The position numbers were made by a program, and so were the translations under genes. Below are positions 18,680 through 28,388 of a stretch of 64,000 bases of DNA, piece by piece. How positions within the stretch are numbered: the stretch's first letter is position 1; every line of letters begins with the position of its first letter. The notes beneath the pieces were generated by a model. It had not been told where the DNA came from. It made no database searches and was given only the letters and a program-made list of their open reading frames with translations. This DNA comes from Sulfitobacter sp. SK011 (GTDB lineage Bacteria > Pseudomonadota > Alphaproteobacteria > Rhodobacterales > Rhodobacteraceae), in contig NZ_CP025803.1 in NCBI RefSeq assembly GCF_003352065.1, positions 2,769,574-2,833,573 on the forward strand, written 5' to 3'.

Positions 18680-20470
18680 ATGTTCCAGAGTTTCGAGGTC
18701 ACGGCACGGCCGGAACAAGGACCACCCCGCCTCAAGGCGTTGCGCGCTAAATTGGCGGCTGAAGGGCTTGCCGGTTTCCTGATCCCCCGCGCCGACGCGC
18801 ATCAAGGCGAATATGTCGCGGCCCATGATGAACGACTGGCATGGCTCACAGGCTTCACCGGATCTGCCGGGTTCTGCGCCGCCCTGATGGATGTCGCGGG
18901 GGTGTTCATCGACGGGCGGTACCGCACGCAGGTCAAGGCCCAGGTGGCATCCGATTTTACCCCGGTGCCCTGGCCCGAGGTCAGCCTCGCTGAGTGGTTG
19001 ATTGAACAATTGCCAAATGGCGGTGTGGTGGGATTTGACCCGTGGCTGCATACCGCAGAACAGTTGGAACAACTGGATGAGGCGCTGGCGGACAGCGGCA
19101 TTGAAATGCGGCGCTGTGCCAATCTGGTCGACCGCATCTGGGCGGACCAACCCAGCCCCCCGATGCAAGACGCAAAAGCGCACGCCCTTGAATTTGCCGG
19201 TGAAAGCCACAATGACAAACGCGCGCGGTTGGGCAAAACACTAACCGACGCAAAACAGACTGCGGCGGTGATCACCCTGCCCGACAGCCTTAACTGGCTG
19301 CTGAACATTCGCGGCGCCGACATTCCGCGCAACCCGGTGGCGCATGGGTTTGGCGTGCTACATGCAGACGGTGCCGTTGATCTTTTTATGGAACCACAAA
19401 AAGTTGCCGCCCTTGGTGACCATCTGGGCGATCAGGTAACGGTACATGCACCTGATCACCTACTGGCGCATCTGGGGACCCTGACCGGCCCGGTGCGGGT
19501 GGACAAGCAATCTGTCCCGGTGATCATCGCCGATACCCTGGGCGAACGGGCGGTGTGGGGGGATGACCCGTGTGCCTTGCCAAAGGCCTGCAAGAACGAC
19601 GCCGAGATTGCAGGGTCAGCCGAAGCACATCTGCGGGATGGCGCGGCATTGTGTGAACTGCTGGCATGGCTCGATACAAAGGCCCCCGGCAGTTTGACCG
19701 AGACCGAGGTGGTGACCCAGCTTGAAACCTTCCGCCGCCGTGACAATGCCTTGCAGGACATCAGTTTTGAGACCATTGCCGGCACCGGGCCGAACGGCGC
19801 AATCATGCATTACCGTGTGACGACGGAAACCGACAGCACCCTTGAGGATGGTCACCTGCTGGTACTGGATTCGGGCGGGCAGTATCTGGATGGGACCACC
19901 GACATCACCCGCACAGTCCCAATCGGCACACCCAGCGATGACGCACGCGTCGCGTTCACCCGCGTACTGGCCGGGATGATCGCGATGAGCCGACTGCGCT
20001 GGCCCCAGGGTCTTGCCGGACGTGACATCGAGATGATTGGCCGGGTGCCGCTGTGGCTTGCGGGTCAAGATTTCGACCACGGGCTGGGCCACGGTGTCGG
20101 TGCATACTTAAGTGTGCACGAAGGGCCACAAAGGTTAAGCAAGATCAGCCATGTCCCCTTGTTGGCGGGCATGATCCTGTCCAACGAGCCGGGATATTAC
20201 CGCGAGGGAGCCTTTGGCATCCGCCTCGAAAACCTGTTGGTGGTGCGCGACGCCCCCGCCCTGCCCGGCGGCGATGCACACCGTAAGATGTTGTATTGGC
20301 AAACGCTTAGCTTTGCACCGATAGACCGACGTCTGATCGTCGCAGAAATGCTCGAAGTTGCCGCGCGTAACTGGCTGAATGACTACCACGCACAGGTTGC
20401 GCAAAAAATTGGCCCGCGGCTTTCACCAGAGGCGAAACTGTGGTTGGATGCCGCAACAGCGCCGCTCTAG
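18680..20470 (+). CDS. Xaa-Pro aminopeptidase (aminopeptidase P, M24B)
   Basis: 596 aa, the three-domain type also found in eukaryotes rather than the roughly 440-aa PepP. Metal ligands of the C-terminal pita-bread domain are visible: Asp in LLVLDSGGQYLDGTTDITR (both Asp ligands), His in GLGHGVGAYLSVHEGP, Glu in LSNEPGYY and Glu in IRLENL. It removes an N-terminal residue before proline. GAGGGAGAA ends 4 nt before the ATG at 18680; a TTG 15 bp upstream is rejected. It lies 44 bp after cobT, probably by chance rather than function. Confidence 0.93.
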   Translation: MFQSFEVTARPEQGPPRLKALRAKLAAEGLAGFLIPRADAHQGEYVAAHDERLAWLTGFTGSAGFCAALMDVAGVFIDGRYRTQVKAQVASDFTPVPWPEVSLAEWLIEQLPNGGVVGFDPWLHTAEQLEQLDEALADSGIEMRRCANLVDRIWADQPSPPMQDAKAHALEFAGESHNDKRARLGKTLTDAKQTAAVITLPDSLNWLLNIRGADIPRNPVAHGFGVLHADGAVDLFMEPQKVAALGDHLGDQVTVHAPDHLLAHLGTLTGPVRVDKQSVPVIIADTLGERAVWGDDPCALPKACKNDAEIAGSAEAHLRDGAALCELLAWLDTKAPGSLTETEVVTQLETFRRRDNALQDISFETIAGTGPNGAIMHYRVTTETDSTLEDGHLLVLDSGGQYLDGTTDITRTVPIGTPSDDARVAFTRVLAGMIAMSRLRWPQGLAGRDIEMIGRVPLWLAGQDFDHGLGHGVGAYLSVHEGPQRLSKISHVPLLAGMILSNEPGYYREGAFGIRLENLLVVRDAPALPGGDAHRKMLYWQTLSFAPIDRRLIVAEMLEVAARNWLNDYHAQVAQKIGPRLSPEAKLWLDAATAPL

Positions 20471-20505
20471 GCACCTGTAAAATCACGCGTTTGAAAGGGT
20501 TCACT

Positions 20506-20850
20506 ATGGCCGACCATATCAAGATCACGAAAGCCGAAGGCACATGGAGCGTCCGCGCGGGCGGTGCCGTTCTTGGTGAAACCACAAACGCGCTTAAATT
20601 GACCGAAGGGGATTATCCGCCCGTCATCTATTTCCCACGCGGCGATATTGCCATGGCGTTTCTGGATTCTTCAGACAAGACAACACACTGCCCGCACAAA
20701 GGCGATGCCAGTTATTTTTCCGTGGTGACCAAAAGCCGCACCTTGAACGATGCTGTCTGGTCCTATGAAAACCCCAATGACGCCGTCGCGGCAATCAAAG
20801 ATCACCTTGCGTTTTACCCCATTGATGAGATCACGGTCGAACAGATCTGA
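20506..20850 (+). CDS. DUF427-domain protein
   Basis: 114 aa. The DUF427 pattern is recognisable: IKITKAEGTWSVRAGGAVLGET, then YPPVIYFPRGDIAM and a conserved THCPHKGDASYFSV core with Cys/His, then AVWSYENP and a C-terminal FYP..EITVE. Function is unknown for the family; a small beta-barrel-like ligand-binding role has been suggested. The start at 20506 follows AAAGGG by 6 nt. It trails the aminopeptidase gene by 35 bp and converges on the ClC gene; a short hairpin TGAGCG-CTCAT-CGCTCA (20848-20864) covers both stops. Confidence 0.85.
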   Translation: MADHIKITKAEGTWSVRAGGAVLGETTNALKLTEGDYPPVIYFPRGDIAMAFLDSSDKTTHCPHKGDASYFSVVTKSRTLNDAVWSYENPNDAVAAIKDHLAFYPIDEITVEQI

Positions 20851-20861
20851 GCGCTCATCGC

Positions 20862-22547
20862 TCAAGAATGTTCTTCTGCCGCCGTCGCAGCCAAAGCGCG
20901 GTTATAGGCCTTAAGTGCATCGACATGGAACAACGCGCCCATCAATTCAGGCGGCGCGTCTGCGGAAAGCGTGACCACCGGAATGAACCGCGCTGATGAT
21001 TGTTCAAAGATCGGCATCGCCGCCTCAAGTGTCGCGGTGCCGTCAATGTACGTGCCCGCATTGATCAAGTCCCAGCATTCGTCTTCATCGGCGGCGCGGT
21101 CGTCCTCTGGGCGGCGCATGATGCGGGCCGCCGTGAACATCGCGAGCAGATAGGCCTGTGGCCCGGCCGCAAGGTGAATGCCCCGCCGCTCCATCTGGGT
21201 CAGGAAAAAACTGCGGTCAACGATGCGCGACGCAAGCGCGGTCGACATGCTGACCGCGACCATCACCGCCAATCCTGTCTGCCAGTCCCCGGTAAGTTCA
21301 AATACGATCAGTGTGGTGGAAATCGGTGCCCCAAGGACCGCCGCCGCCACAGCCCCCATGCCCGCCAGCGCATAAAGCGTTGATGCCCCGGATACGTCCG
21401 GAAATATGCCCGTCGCAATCAGGCCAAAGGCCAACCCCGACAACGCCCCGATCATCAATGAGGGTGAAAACACCCCGCCGCCCATGCGCCCCCCAAGCGT
21501 GATGGAAACAGCCGCGACCTTGAGCATCGCAAAGATGATCACCTCATAAAGACCCAACTGCCCGGTCAGCGCCAACGACATTGTCTCATAGCCGACGCCA
21601 ATGATATGGGGAAACCACAGGGCCAATATGCCAAGCAGCGCGCCCGCCACGGCAGGGCGCAACCAGCGCGGCAACCCGGTGCGTTTTTGCACATAATTCC
21701 CAAAATCCTCAGCCCAAAATATACTGCGCATCAATGCCACGGCGATCAATCCGCACGTCAGCCCCAGCAACAAGAATGCGGGCAATTCGACATAGAACTG
21801 CAAATCGCCATAGGTCGGCAGCACAAATTCAGTGACACCGCCAAATTCAAGGCGGTTGATCACGGTGCCCGCAACCGAGGCGATGACGATGGGGGCAAAA
21901 GCATGTACCGCGAAATGGCGCAACACGACCTCCAACGCGAATAGCGCCCCCGCAATAGGCGCGTTAAAGCTCGCAGAGACCCCGGCCGCCACCGCACAGC
22001 CCAAAAGATCGCGCCCGGTGATGCCATCCGCGTTTATCCGGCGGCTGACCCAGGTGGAGATGACCCCGGCCATGTGCACAACCGGCCCTTCGCGGCCTGA
22101 CGAACCGCCTGTGCTCAACGTGATCCAGGAGGCGATGGCCGATGCGATCCCGGCGCGGGTCTCGACCCGGCCATCATGCAAGGCGGCCCCCAGAATGACA
22201 TCGCCCACCGAACGCGCGCGCGCATCCCGGGTGAAATGATGCAAGATCAGCCCGACAGTAAGCCCGCCAAATGTCGGGATCAGGACCACCCAGTACCACG
22301 GCAGGCCAGTGATGAAACTGTGCAACTGCTGCACATCATCTGTTCCATAAAGAGTGGCCTGCAACCAGTTGATCCCCTTGCGGAAAAACAACGCCGCAAA
22401 GCCCGCTGCAATGCCGATCAACAGCGCGATGAACCAAAATGTCACCTTGCCCGGGCCGCGCAGTCGGATCACCTCATACCCGCGTTTGATCGACGCCTTT
22501 GCCAACTGAAGTTGTTGCGACAAAAAGGAAGGGTCAGGTTCACTCAT
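20862..22547 (-). CDS. ClC-family chloride channel / H+-Cl- antiporter
   Basis: 561 aa, about 10 or more membrane segments. The three selectivity motifs are present: GSSGREGP (carrying the external gating Glu), a GSIP-like region and GGGVFSPSL. The gating Glu suggests a proton-coupled exchanger rather than a simple channel. After about residue 440 there is a cytoplasmic part with one recognisable CBS-like stretch (CWDLINAGTYIDGTATLEAAMPIFEQSSARFIPVV), shorter than a full CBS pair. Possible roles are acid response or volume/charge balance. It is monocistronic, followed by recN 94 bp to the right on the same strand. Confidence 0.93.
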   Translation of the reverse strand: MSEPDPSFLSQQLQLAKASIKRGYEVIRLRGPGKVTFWFIALLIGIAAGFAALFFRKGINWLQATLYGTDDVQQLHSFITGLPWYWVVLIPTFGGLTVGLILHHFTRDARARSVGDVILGAALHDGRVETRAGIASAIASWITLSTGGSSGREGPVVHMAGVISTWVSRRINADGITGRDLLGCAVAAGVSASFNAPIAGALFALEVVLRHFAVHAFAPIVIASVAGTVINRLEFGGVTEFVLPTYGDLQFYVELPAFLLLGLTCGLIAVALMRSIFWAEDFGNYVQKRTGLPRWLRPAVAGALLGILALWFPHIIGVGYETMSLALTGQLGLYEVIIFAMLKVAAVSITLGGRMGGGVFSPSLMIGALSGLAFGLIATGIFPDVSGASTLYALAGMGAVAAAVLGAPISTTLIVFELTGDWQTGLAVMVAVSMSTALASRIVDRSFFLTQMERRGIHLAAGPQAYLLAMFTAARIMRRPEDDRAADEDECWDLINAGTYIDGTATLEAAMPIFEQSSARFIPVVTLSADAPPELMGALFHVDALKAYNRALAATAAEEHS

Positions 22548-22641
22548 AAGATTTCATGATCACGGAGCGCGGGTGTCAAGGTCAAGTACGTGATGGAAAT
22601 CAGAACCGAAATACAGTCGATTTTATTCGAAAACACTGACA

Positions 22642-24291
22642 TCACCCGGCCAACAGCACCTCGGCGGCCCCGCGTGCGGCATCGGTAATGACATCGCCCG
22701 CCAGCATGCGCGCAACCTCGTCAACACGCTCGGCTGGTGACAGCGGCGTCACAGTCGACGTCGTCATACCCTTGCTCACGGCCTTTTCCACCCGCCAATG
22801 ATGCGCGCCAAGGGCGGCCACCTGCGGTGAATGGGTTACGACCAATACCTGTCCATCTTCGGCCAATGCCGCCAACCGCCGGCCCACCGCATCTGCGGTG
22901 GCACCGCCGACACCGCGGTCAATCTCGTCAAAAATCAACGTCAGACCGGATTGGCCTTGGGTCAGGCAGACCTTGAGCGCCAGAAGAAACCGGCTCAGTT
23001 CCCCGCCCGACGCGATTTTGCCCAATGGCCCCGCGGGCGCACCGGGGTTGGTGGCCACAGTGAAGGACACCGCATCGCGGCCCTCTGGCCCGGCGTCCTC
23101 GGGTGTGATCTGGGTCGCAAAGACAGCACGTTCCATTTTCAATGGGGCCAGTTCAGACGATACTGCTTTGTCGAGCTTTGTCGCGGCGCGGCGCCGCGCC
23201 TGTCCCAGCGCATCCGCCGCCGCATCATAGGCATCCCGTGCATCGCGCACCGCCTGTTCCAGCGCCGCCTGCTGCGCTTCGCCTGCGTCCAATGCCGCCA
23301 GCTTGCCGCGCAGGGTCTCTGCAAATCCGGCCAACTCATCTGGGGCCACGTCATGCTTGCGCGCCAAAGCACGGATCGCAAACAACCGCTCTTCCGCCTC
23401 TTCCAGCTCGATCGGGTTGAACGACATCGCGTCAATGGCATTGGCCACCCCTGACATCGCATCGTCCAGTTCCATCATCGCACGGTTCAGCGCGGCCATC
23501 GGTGCCTCTAACGCGCCTTCGGCCTTGTGGGCCACACCGTCCAGCCAGCGCAGCGCATCGCCAAGGCTGGTTTCGGCACCACCCTGCCCCAGTATCTCAT
23601 AGGCGTTGACGACATCCGCGCGGATCTTTTCAGCGCCCTGCATCAGCCGCCGCTTGCTGTCCAGAATGGCCTCTTCGCCTGCCTGCGGGTCCAATTTGTC
23701 CAGTTCCGCAACCGCGTGGCGCAGGAATTCCTCTTCGGCCTGAATGGCCTCGCGTTCAACGGCGGCTGCCTTGGCCGCCTTGCGGGCGGCACTCAGCGCT
23801 TGCCACGCCGCGCGCACCTTGGCCTTTGCCGCGTCATTTCCGGCGAACCCATCCAAAATGGCCCGATGCCCACGTGGATTTAGCAGCCCCCGGTCATCAT
23901 GCTGGCCGTGCAGCTCAACCAAAGTGTCCGACAATTCGCGCAGCACCTCACCAGAACAGCGGCGGTCGTTGACCCAGGCTGTTTTGCGCCCGTCGCTTGA
24001 ATTGATGCGCCGCAAGATCAGCTCGTTTCCCGCTGGCAAACCGGCCTCTTGCAACACCGCATGGGCGGGATGGTCCGGTCCGAGGTCAAACCATGCCGTG
24101 ACTTCACCCTGATCTGCGCCCTGGCGCACAAGATCGGCGCGTCCGCGCCAGCCCAGTACAAAACCCAGCGAATCCAACAGGATGGATTTCCCCGCGCCGG
24201 TTTCCCCAGTCAGCACATTAAGACCCGGCTGAAACGCAAGTTCCAGGCGATCAATGATCAGCATGTCCGAAATATCAAGTCCGCGCAGCAT
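22642..24291 (-). CDS. recN: DNA repair protein RecN
   Basis: 549 aa SMC-like ATPase of double-strand-break repair. Walker A is TGETGAGKSILLDSLG near residue 35. Long coiled-coil-forming segments (about 150-380, rich in Ala/Glu/Arg) separate it from the signature ASGGELSRFLLALK and Walker B LIFDEIDRGVGG, with HSPQVAALG as the H-loop. Length is usual. It starts 36 bp after bamD on the same strand and is probably co-transcribed from the end of the dcw block. I saw no GTTC-N7-GTTC LexA box immediately upstream. Confidence 0.97.
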   Translation of the reverse strand: MLRGLDISDMLIIDRLELAFQPGLNVLTGETGAGKSILLDSLGFVLGWRGRADLVRQGADQGEVTAWFDLGPDHPAHAVLQEAGLPAGNELILRRINSSDGRKTAWVNDRRCSGEVLRELSDTLVELHGQHDDRGLLNPRGHRAILDGFAGNDAAKAKVRAAWQALSAARKAAKAAAVEREAIQAEEEFLRHAVAELDKLDPQAGEEAILDSKRRLMQGAEKIRADVVNAYEILGQGGAETSLGDALRWLDGVAHKAEGALEAPMAALNRAMMELDDAMSGVANAIDAMSFNPIELEEAEERLFAIRALARKHDVAPDELAGFAETLRGKLAALDAGEAQQAALEQAVRDARDAYDAAADALGQARRRAATKLDKAVSSELAPLKMERAVFATQITPEDAGPEGRDAVSFTVATNPGAPAGPLGKIASGGELSRFLLALKVCLTQGQSGLTLIFDEIDRGVGGATADAVGRRLAALAEDGQVLVVTHSPQVAALGAHHWRVEKAVSKGMTTSTVTPLSPAERVDEVARMLAGDVITDAARGAAEVLLAG

Positions 24292-24327
24292 GTCGTTGCC
24301 CCAACGGATGGGTGAACCCCACCGCCC

Positions 24328-25197
24328 CTACAGCCACTCGCCCTTAATTGTCTGACGGTAAACGGCACTCAACCAGTTGTTTTTGTAAAACTTCGGTTCA
24401 AGCCCCTGACCCGTCAGCAATTTATAGCTGTCTTCGTACCATTCGGTGGATTGATAGTTGTGGCCCAGAATAGCACCGGCAGTCTGGGCTTCTTCATTCA
24501 GACCCAGCGCCAGATAGGCTTCGACCAAACGGTGCAGCGCCTCGGCCGTGTGGGTCGTGGTCTGGAATTCTTCAACCACAACCCGGAACCGGTTGATCGC
24601 CGATGTATAATGATCGCGGCGCAGATAATAACGCCCGATTTCCATCTCTTTGCCCGCCAGATGGTCAAAGGCCAGATCAAATTTCAGTATTGCCGATTTT
24701 GTGTATTCGCTGTCCGGGTATCCTTCGATCACTTGACGCAAGGACTGCAGCGCCTGAAATGTCAGACCCTGATCACGGCCCACTTCGTCGATCTGGTCGT
24801 AATAGCTGAGCGCCAACAGATATTGAGCATAGGCGGCGTCATCATCATCGGGATAAAAGTCGATAAACCGCTGCGCCGAGGACCGGCTGTTGGGATAATC
24901 CTTGTCTTGGTGATAGGAAAATGCCTGCATGATCAGCGCGCGTTTTGCCCATTCCGAATAGGGATACAGGCGCTCAATCTCAGCAAAATAGAATGCCGCA
25001 TCGTCAGGACGACTGCGGTTCAGTTCAAATTCGCCACGCTCGAAAATCTGTTCTGCCGAATAGGTTTCAAGCGGAATTTCCTGAGGGTTAAAGAAGTTGC
25101 CCGTAAAACGACCGGCATCACGACTGCCGCACGCTGCAAGCGCTGCCACAATGCACACCGCACCGATCACTCGCATACGCGACCCTGCACCTGTCAT
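24328..25197 (-). CDS. bamD: Outer-membrane assembly lipoprotein BamD
   Basis: 289 aa from the ATG at 25197 (AAAGGA upstream; alternatives at 25251 and 25176). The lipobox LAAC follows a hydrophobic signal (VIGAVCIVAALAAC), so the mature protein is lipid-anchored. The body has TPR pairs: AEQIFERGEFELNRS, AFYFAEIERLYPYSEWAKRAL, YPNSRSSAQRFIDFYPDDDDAAYAQYL and a C-terminal EAYLALGLNEEA. It is part of the BAM complex that folds barrel proteins. It sits between lpxC and recN. Confidence 0.95.
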   Translation of the reverse strand: MTGAGSRMRVIGAVCIVAALAACGSRDAGRFTGNFFNPQEIPLETYSAEQIFERGEFELNRSRPDDAAFYFAEIERLYPYSEWAKRALIMQAFSYHQDKDYPNSRSSAQRFIDFYPDDDDAAYAQYLLALSYYDQIDEVGRDQGLTFQALQSLRQVIEGYPDSEYTKSAILKFDLAFDHLAGKEMEIGRYYLRRDHYTSAINRFRVVVEEFQTTTHTAEALHRLVEAYLALGLNEEAQTAGAILGHNYQSTEWYEDSYKLLTGQGLEPKFYKNNWLSAVYRQTIKGEWL

Positions 25198-25440
25198 GCC
25201 TGCATCCTTTGCATCGTCACATCCATGGCCAATTTTGACCCCTCTTTGCATCTAGCTAACACAATAATTTGCGATGCAAAACGCCCATTCCACACTTAGC
25301 TGCGCCGCGTCACACAAAAGCGATAGTGCTTATCCAATAACCACGCTTGCAATTGAATACATGCGCAACCCTGCACGATCAATGGCCCGGGTTGTTCCAG
25401 ATGTGGCATTGGGGATTCTATCTGCAAAATCAACGCAGTC

Positions 25441-26382
25441 TCAGGCGACTTGCGGGATCTCATCCCAGACCAGACCATAGCCTGGCAAGCGTGACGCCAT
25501 AGATGCGTCGCATTCAACCATGCGCACGGCACCGGGCGTCGCAAAAAGCTTGCGCAACAATGTGTTGGTCAGCGAATGACCGGCGCGGTTGCCGGTGTAA
25601 TGGCCCAAAAGCGGCGCACCGGCCAAGGCCAGATCACCCAACGCATCCAGCATCTTGTGGCGCACAGGTTCATCCGCATGGCGCAGACCACCCGGGCTGA
25701 TCACATGATCGCCCTCAAAAACGACGGCATTTTCGCCAGATTCACCGCCCAATGCCAGCCCATTCGCCTGCATCGCATCAACGTCCGCCTTGCGGCAGAA
25801 CGTGCGGCTGTCGCACAGTTCGCGGGCAAAGGACCCGTTGTTCATCACCAGTGATTTTTTCTGATGGCCAATGGCGGCATCAACAAAATCAATCTCAAAA
25901 TCAATCCGCAGGGTATGGGAGGGTGCCAGTGTCGCAGAGGCGTCACCGTCTGTTACGGTCACGGTTTTCAGCACTTCAAATGCCATCACCGGTGCGGCAA
26001 GGCGGCGGATGCCACGTTCCATGAACCCGCGTACAAAGGGGATCGCGGACCCATCAAGAATTGGCACTTCGGGGCCGTCGATTTCAACCAGTGCATTGTG
26101 AATACCACAACCCGCAAGTGCCGCCATCAGATGTTCAACAGTTGAGACAGACAGACCATTTGCATTTTCAAGTTTTGTACAAAGAGGCGACCGATTAACG
26201 GCATCCCAGCGCGCCGGGATCATCCGGTCGCCCACAACCACATCCGTGCGCGAAAACCAAATGCCATGGTGCGCACTTGCAGGACGCACAGTCACAGTCG
26301 CTTGCTGGCCAGAGTGCAACCCCTTGCCGGTAAAGCTCATCGCTGATTTGATCGTGTTCTGCACAAGAATCGTCCTCATCAT
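25441..26382 (-). CDS. lpxC: UDP-3-O-acyl-N-acetylglucosamine deacetylase LpxC
   Basis: 313 aa from the ATG at 26382 (the next codon is also ATG). It catalyses the committed step of lipid A synthesis and is a zinc amidase. Motifs include TGKGLHSG near the N-terminus, zinc-ligand His in VSTVEHLMAALAG, the EIDGPEVPILDGSA block, CRKADVDAMQANGLALGG, and HKMLDALGDLALAG with the other His and Asp ligands; GHSLTNTLL carries the catalytic His. It is downstream of ftsZ on the same strand but separated by a terminator at 26521-26550, so it may have its own promoter. Confidence 0.96.
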   Translation of the reverse strand: MMRTILVQNTIKSAMSFTGKGLHSGQQATVTVRPASAHHGIWFSRTDVVVGDRMIPARWDAVNRSPLCTKLENANGLSVSTVEHLMAALAGCGIHNALVEIDGPEVPILDGSAIPFVRGFMERGIRRLAAPVMAFEVLKTVTVTDGDASATLAPSHTLRIDFEIDFVDAAIGHQKKSLVMNNGSFARELCDSRTFCRKADVDAMQANGLALGGESGENAVVFEGDHVISPGGLRHADEPVRHKMLDALGDLALAGAPLLGHYTGNRAGHSLTNTLLRKLFATPGAVRMVECDASMASRLPGYGLVWDEIPQVA

Positions 26383-26520
26383 TCCCAGATCGCTGTCCGG
26401 GCTTGAACACTGAACTAAGCGGGGCGTTCCTTTTAGACAATTCAACCTTTGCAACCGACTGAAACATGCCCGTTACAATTGGGCGCAAACACGCCGTCTG
26501 TTTTCCAATGCCCTGATAAT

Positions 26521-26550
26521 AAAAGAAAAAGGGCCGCCCTCAGGCAGCCC
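26521..26550 (-). terminator. Terminator after ftsZ
   Basis: On the minus strand GGGCTGC pairs with GCGGCCC (26550-26544 with 26537-26531, one G-U), loop of 6, followed by a U-tract (26530-26521, TTTTTCTTTT). It lies 24 bp beyond the ftsZ stop and before lpxC, so it should end the dcw transcript at least partly. Confidence 0.8.
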
Positions 26551-26573
26551 TCTTCAAAGAACATGTGACTGAA

Positions 26574-28214
26574 TCAGTTCGCCTGGCGGCGCAAAAACGC
26601 AGGAATTTCGATCCGCTCCTGATCCGCATCAGCCGCATCCTGAGGCTGTGGCGCTGCCGCTGAAGCGCGGGTTTGGACCGGTGGTTGCTGACGCACAGGG
26701 CGCTGAGCTGGCGTTTCGCCCTCTGCATGGCCCGTCATCCGGTTGATCAGAGAGTTAATCCCAAAGCGTGGTTTCTCACCGCCATGCTGCGGCACTGCGG
26801 TTGGCCGCTGCTGAGCTTGCGCGGCAATCGGGCGCTGCTGCTCTGGTGATGCTTTTTGTGCAGCTGCCCGCAAACGTGCCATCGCCTCTGGCGACGGCGT
26901 GCCGGGCGTTGGCGCACGCGGGGCAACAAAAGTCTCCGGCTCCACGTCCAGCATCTCTTCTGAGCGGGGCTCAAATGCCGCGACCTGTGGCTGATACGCG
27001 GGCGCAGGCAAGTCGTCGCTGTCGTCCGATGCGTCATCCGCAAAGATGTCTTCGGCCTGATCTTCTGCGGCAGCACGCTGTACATCGATATCGTCGAACA
27101 TCTGCTGCTGGTCTTCTTCCTGCGACATCTCAGCTGCGACCGGGGCTGCAGCCGCTGCGGCGGCCATTGGCGCTTCTTCTGAAACCGCCTGCTGCTTTAA
27201 AGGCTGGCTCATGGACCGGCGCGGCACGGGCATTTCCGTGTTCACATCCGTGGCGTCGATGCCCGTTGCAACAACACTCACACGCATCAGGCCGCCCATA
27301 TTCTCGTCCATGGTCGAGCCGACGATGATGTTTGCCTCTGGGTCCACTTCTTCGCGAATGCGGTTGGCGGCCTCGTCCAGTTCAAACAGGGTCAGGTCAT
27401 GCCCACCGGTGATGTTGATCAGCACGCCCTTGGCACCACGCAGGCTGATTTCGTCCAGCAGCGGGTTCGCGATCGCCTTTTCAGCGGCCTGAATGGCGCG
27501 GTCTTCGCCTTCGGCCTCGCCGGTGCCCATCATCGCCTTGCCCATTTCGTCCATCACGGCACGCACATCGGCAAAGTCGAGGTTGATCAGGCCGGGGCGG
27601 ACCATCAGGTCTGTGACACCTTTAACACCTTGATACAAAACATCGTCCGCCATGGAGAACGCTTCGGTGAAGGTGGTTTTTTCATTGGCCAGACGGAACA
27701 GGTTCTGGTTGGGAATGATGATCAGCGTATCGACGACCTTTTGCAGCGCTTCGACGCCATCCTCGGCCTGACGCATGCGCTTGGCACCCTCAAACTGAAA
27801 CGGCTTGGTCACAACACCAACGGTCAGAACACCCAACTCGCGTGCGGCCTGCGCGATGATGGGTGCTGCACCTGTACCGGTGCCACCACCCATACCAGCG
27901 GTGATAAAGCACATATGCGCACCCGCCAGATGGTCGACGATCTGTTCGATTGATTCTTCCGCGGCGGCGGCACCGACGCTTGCCCGTGCGCCTGCACCCA
28001 GACCCTCAGTCACCTTGATCCCAAGCTGAACACGGTTCTCTGCCTTGGCCTGTTGCAACGCCTGCGCGTCGGTGTTCGCCACGACGAAATCAACGCCATC
28101 CAGTTGTTTTTCGATCATATTATTGACCGCGTTGCCGCCGGCACCACCAACACCGAACACGGTGATACGGGGTTTCAGATCTTCCTGTCCGGGCATCGAT
28201 AGGTTGAGTGTCAT
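26574..28214 (-). CDS. ftsZ: Cell division GTPase FtsZ
   Basis: 546 aa. The tubulin signature [10 protein letters not shown] is present, with the T7 synergy loop [11 protein letters not shown], the N-terminal [14 protein letters not shown] and a conserved tip EIPAFLRRQ that binds FtsA and other partners. A long variable linker (about residues 320-530, Gln/Ala/Pro-rich) makes it about 160 aa longer than E. coli FtsZ, as usual in Alphaproteobacteria. It assembles the Z-ring under the membrane. It is separated from ftsA by 174 bp with small palindromes, a likely site for its own promoter. Confidence 0.98.
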   Translation of the reverse strand: MTLNLSMPGQEDLKPRITVFGVGGAGGNAVNNMIEKQLDGVDFVVANTDAQALQQAKAENRVQLGIKVTEGLGAGARASVGAAAAEESIEQIVDHLAGAHMCFITAGMGGGTGTGAAPIIAQAARELGVLTVGVVTKPFQFEGAKRMRQAEDGVEALQKVVDTLIIIPNQNLFRLANEKTTFTEAFSMADDVLYQGVKGVTDLMVRPGLINLDFADVRAVMDEMGKAMMGTGEAEGEDRAIQAAEKAIANPLLDEISLRGAKGVLINITGGHDLTLFELDEAANRIREEVDPEANIIVGSTMDENMGGLMRVSVVATGIDATDVNTEMPVPRRSMSQPLKQQAVSEEAPMAAAAAAAPVAAEMSQEEDQQQMFDDIDVQRAAAEDQAEDIFADDASDDSDDLPAPAYQPQVAAFEPRSEEMLDVEPETFVAPRAPTPGTPSPEAMARLRAAAQKASPEQQRPIAAQAQQRPTAVPQHGGEKPRFGINSLINRMTGHAEGETPAQRPVRQQPPVQTRASAAAPQPQDAADADQERIEIPAFLRRQAN

Positions 28215-28388
28215 ATGTTGTCCGCCTGTTATGTTTGCCCCCGTCCCGCGGGGTTTGACCGTCTAAATTCCCATAATCCTAACGGTATGGGACCGTAACG
28301 TCACCTAAAAAACGCCATTTTGACGCTAAATATGGGCAATTTCTTGCCACTCCTGACCTTATATCGGTCAAGGCACCGCATTTTGCGG
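28215..28388 (-). promoter_or_regulatory. ftsA-ftsZ spacer with small palindromes
   Basis: 174 bp without a gene. Short perfect inverted repeats are ACGGT-ATGGG-ACCGT (about 28283-28297) and CCGCA-TTT-TGCGG near 28377-28389, plus a CCCCG/CGGGG pair near the ribosome site. It is far longer than the other gaps in the cluster, consistent with an ftsZ-specific promoter. No consensus -35/-10 pair or CtrA box could be assigned with confidence. Confidence 0.4.

Noticed and set aside
24292..24327. LexA box in front of recN
   Set aside because: Only single GAAC/GTTC words occur here, without the 7-bp-spaced pair.
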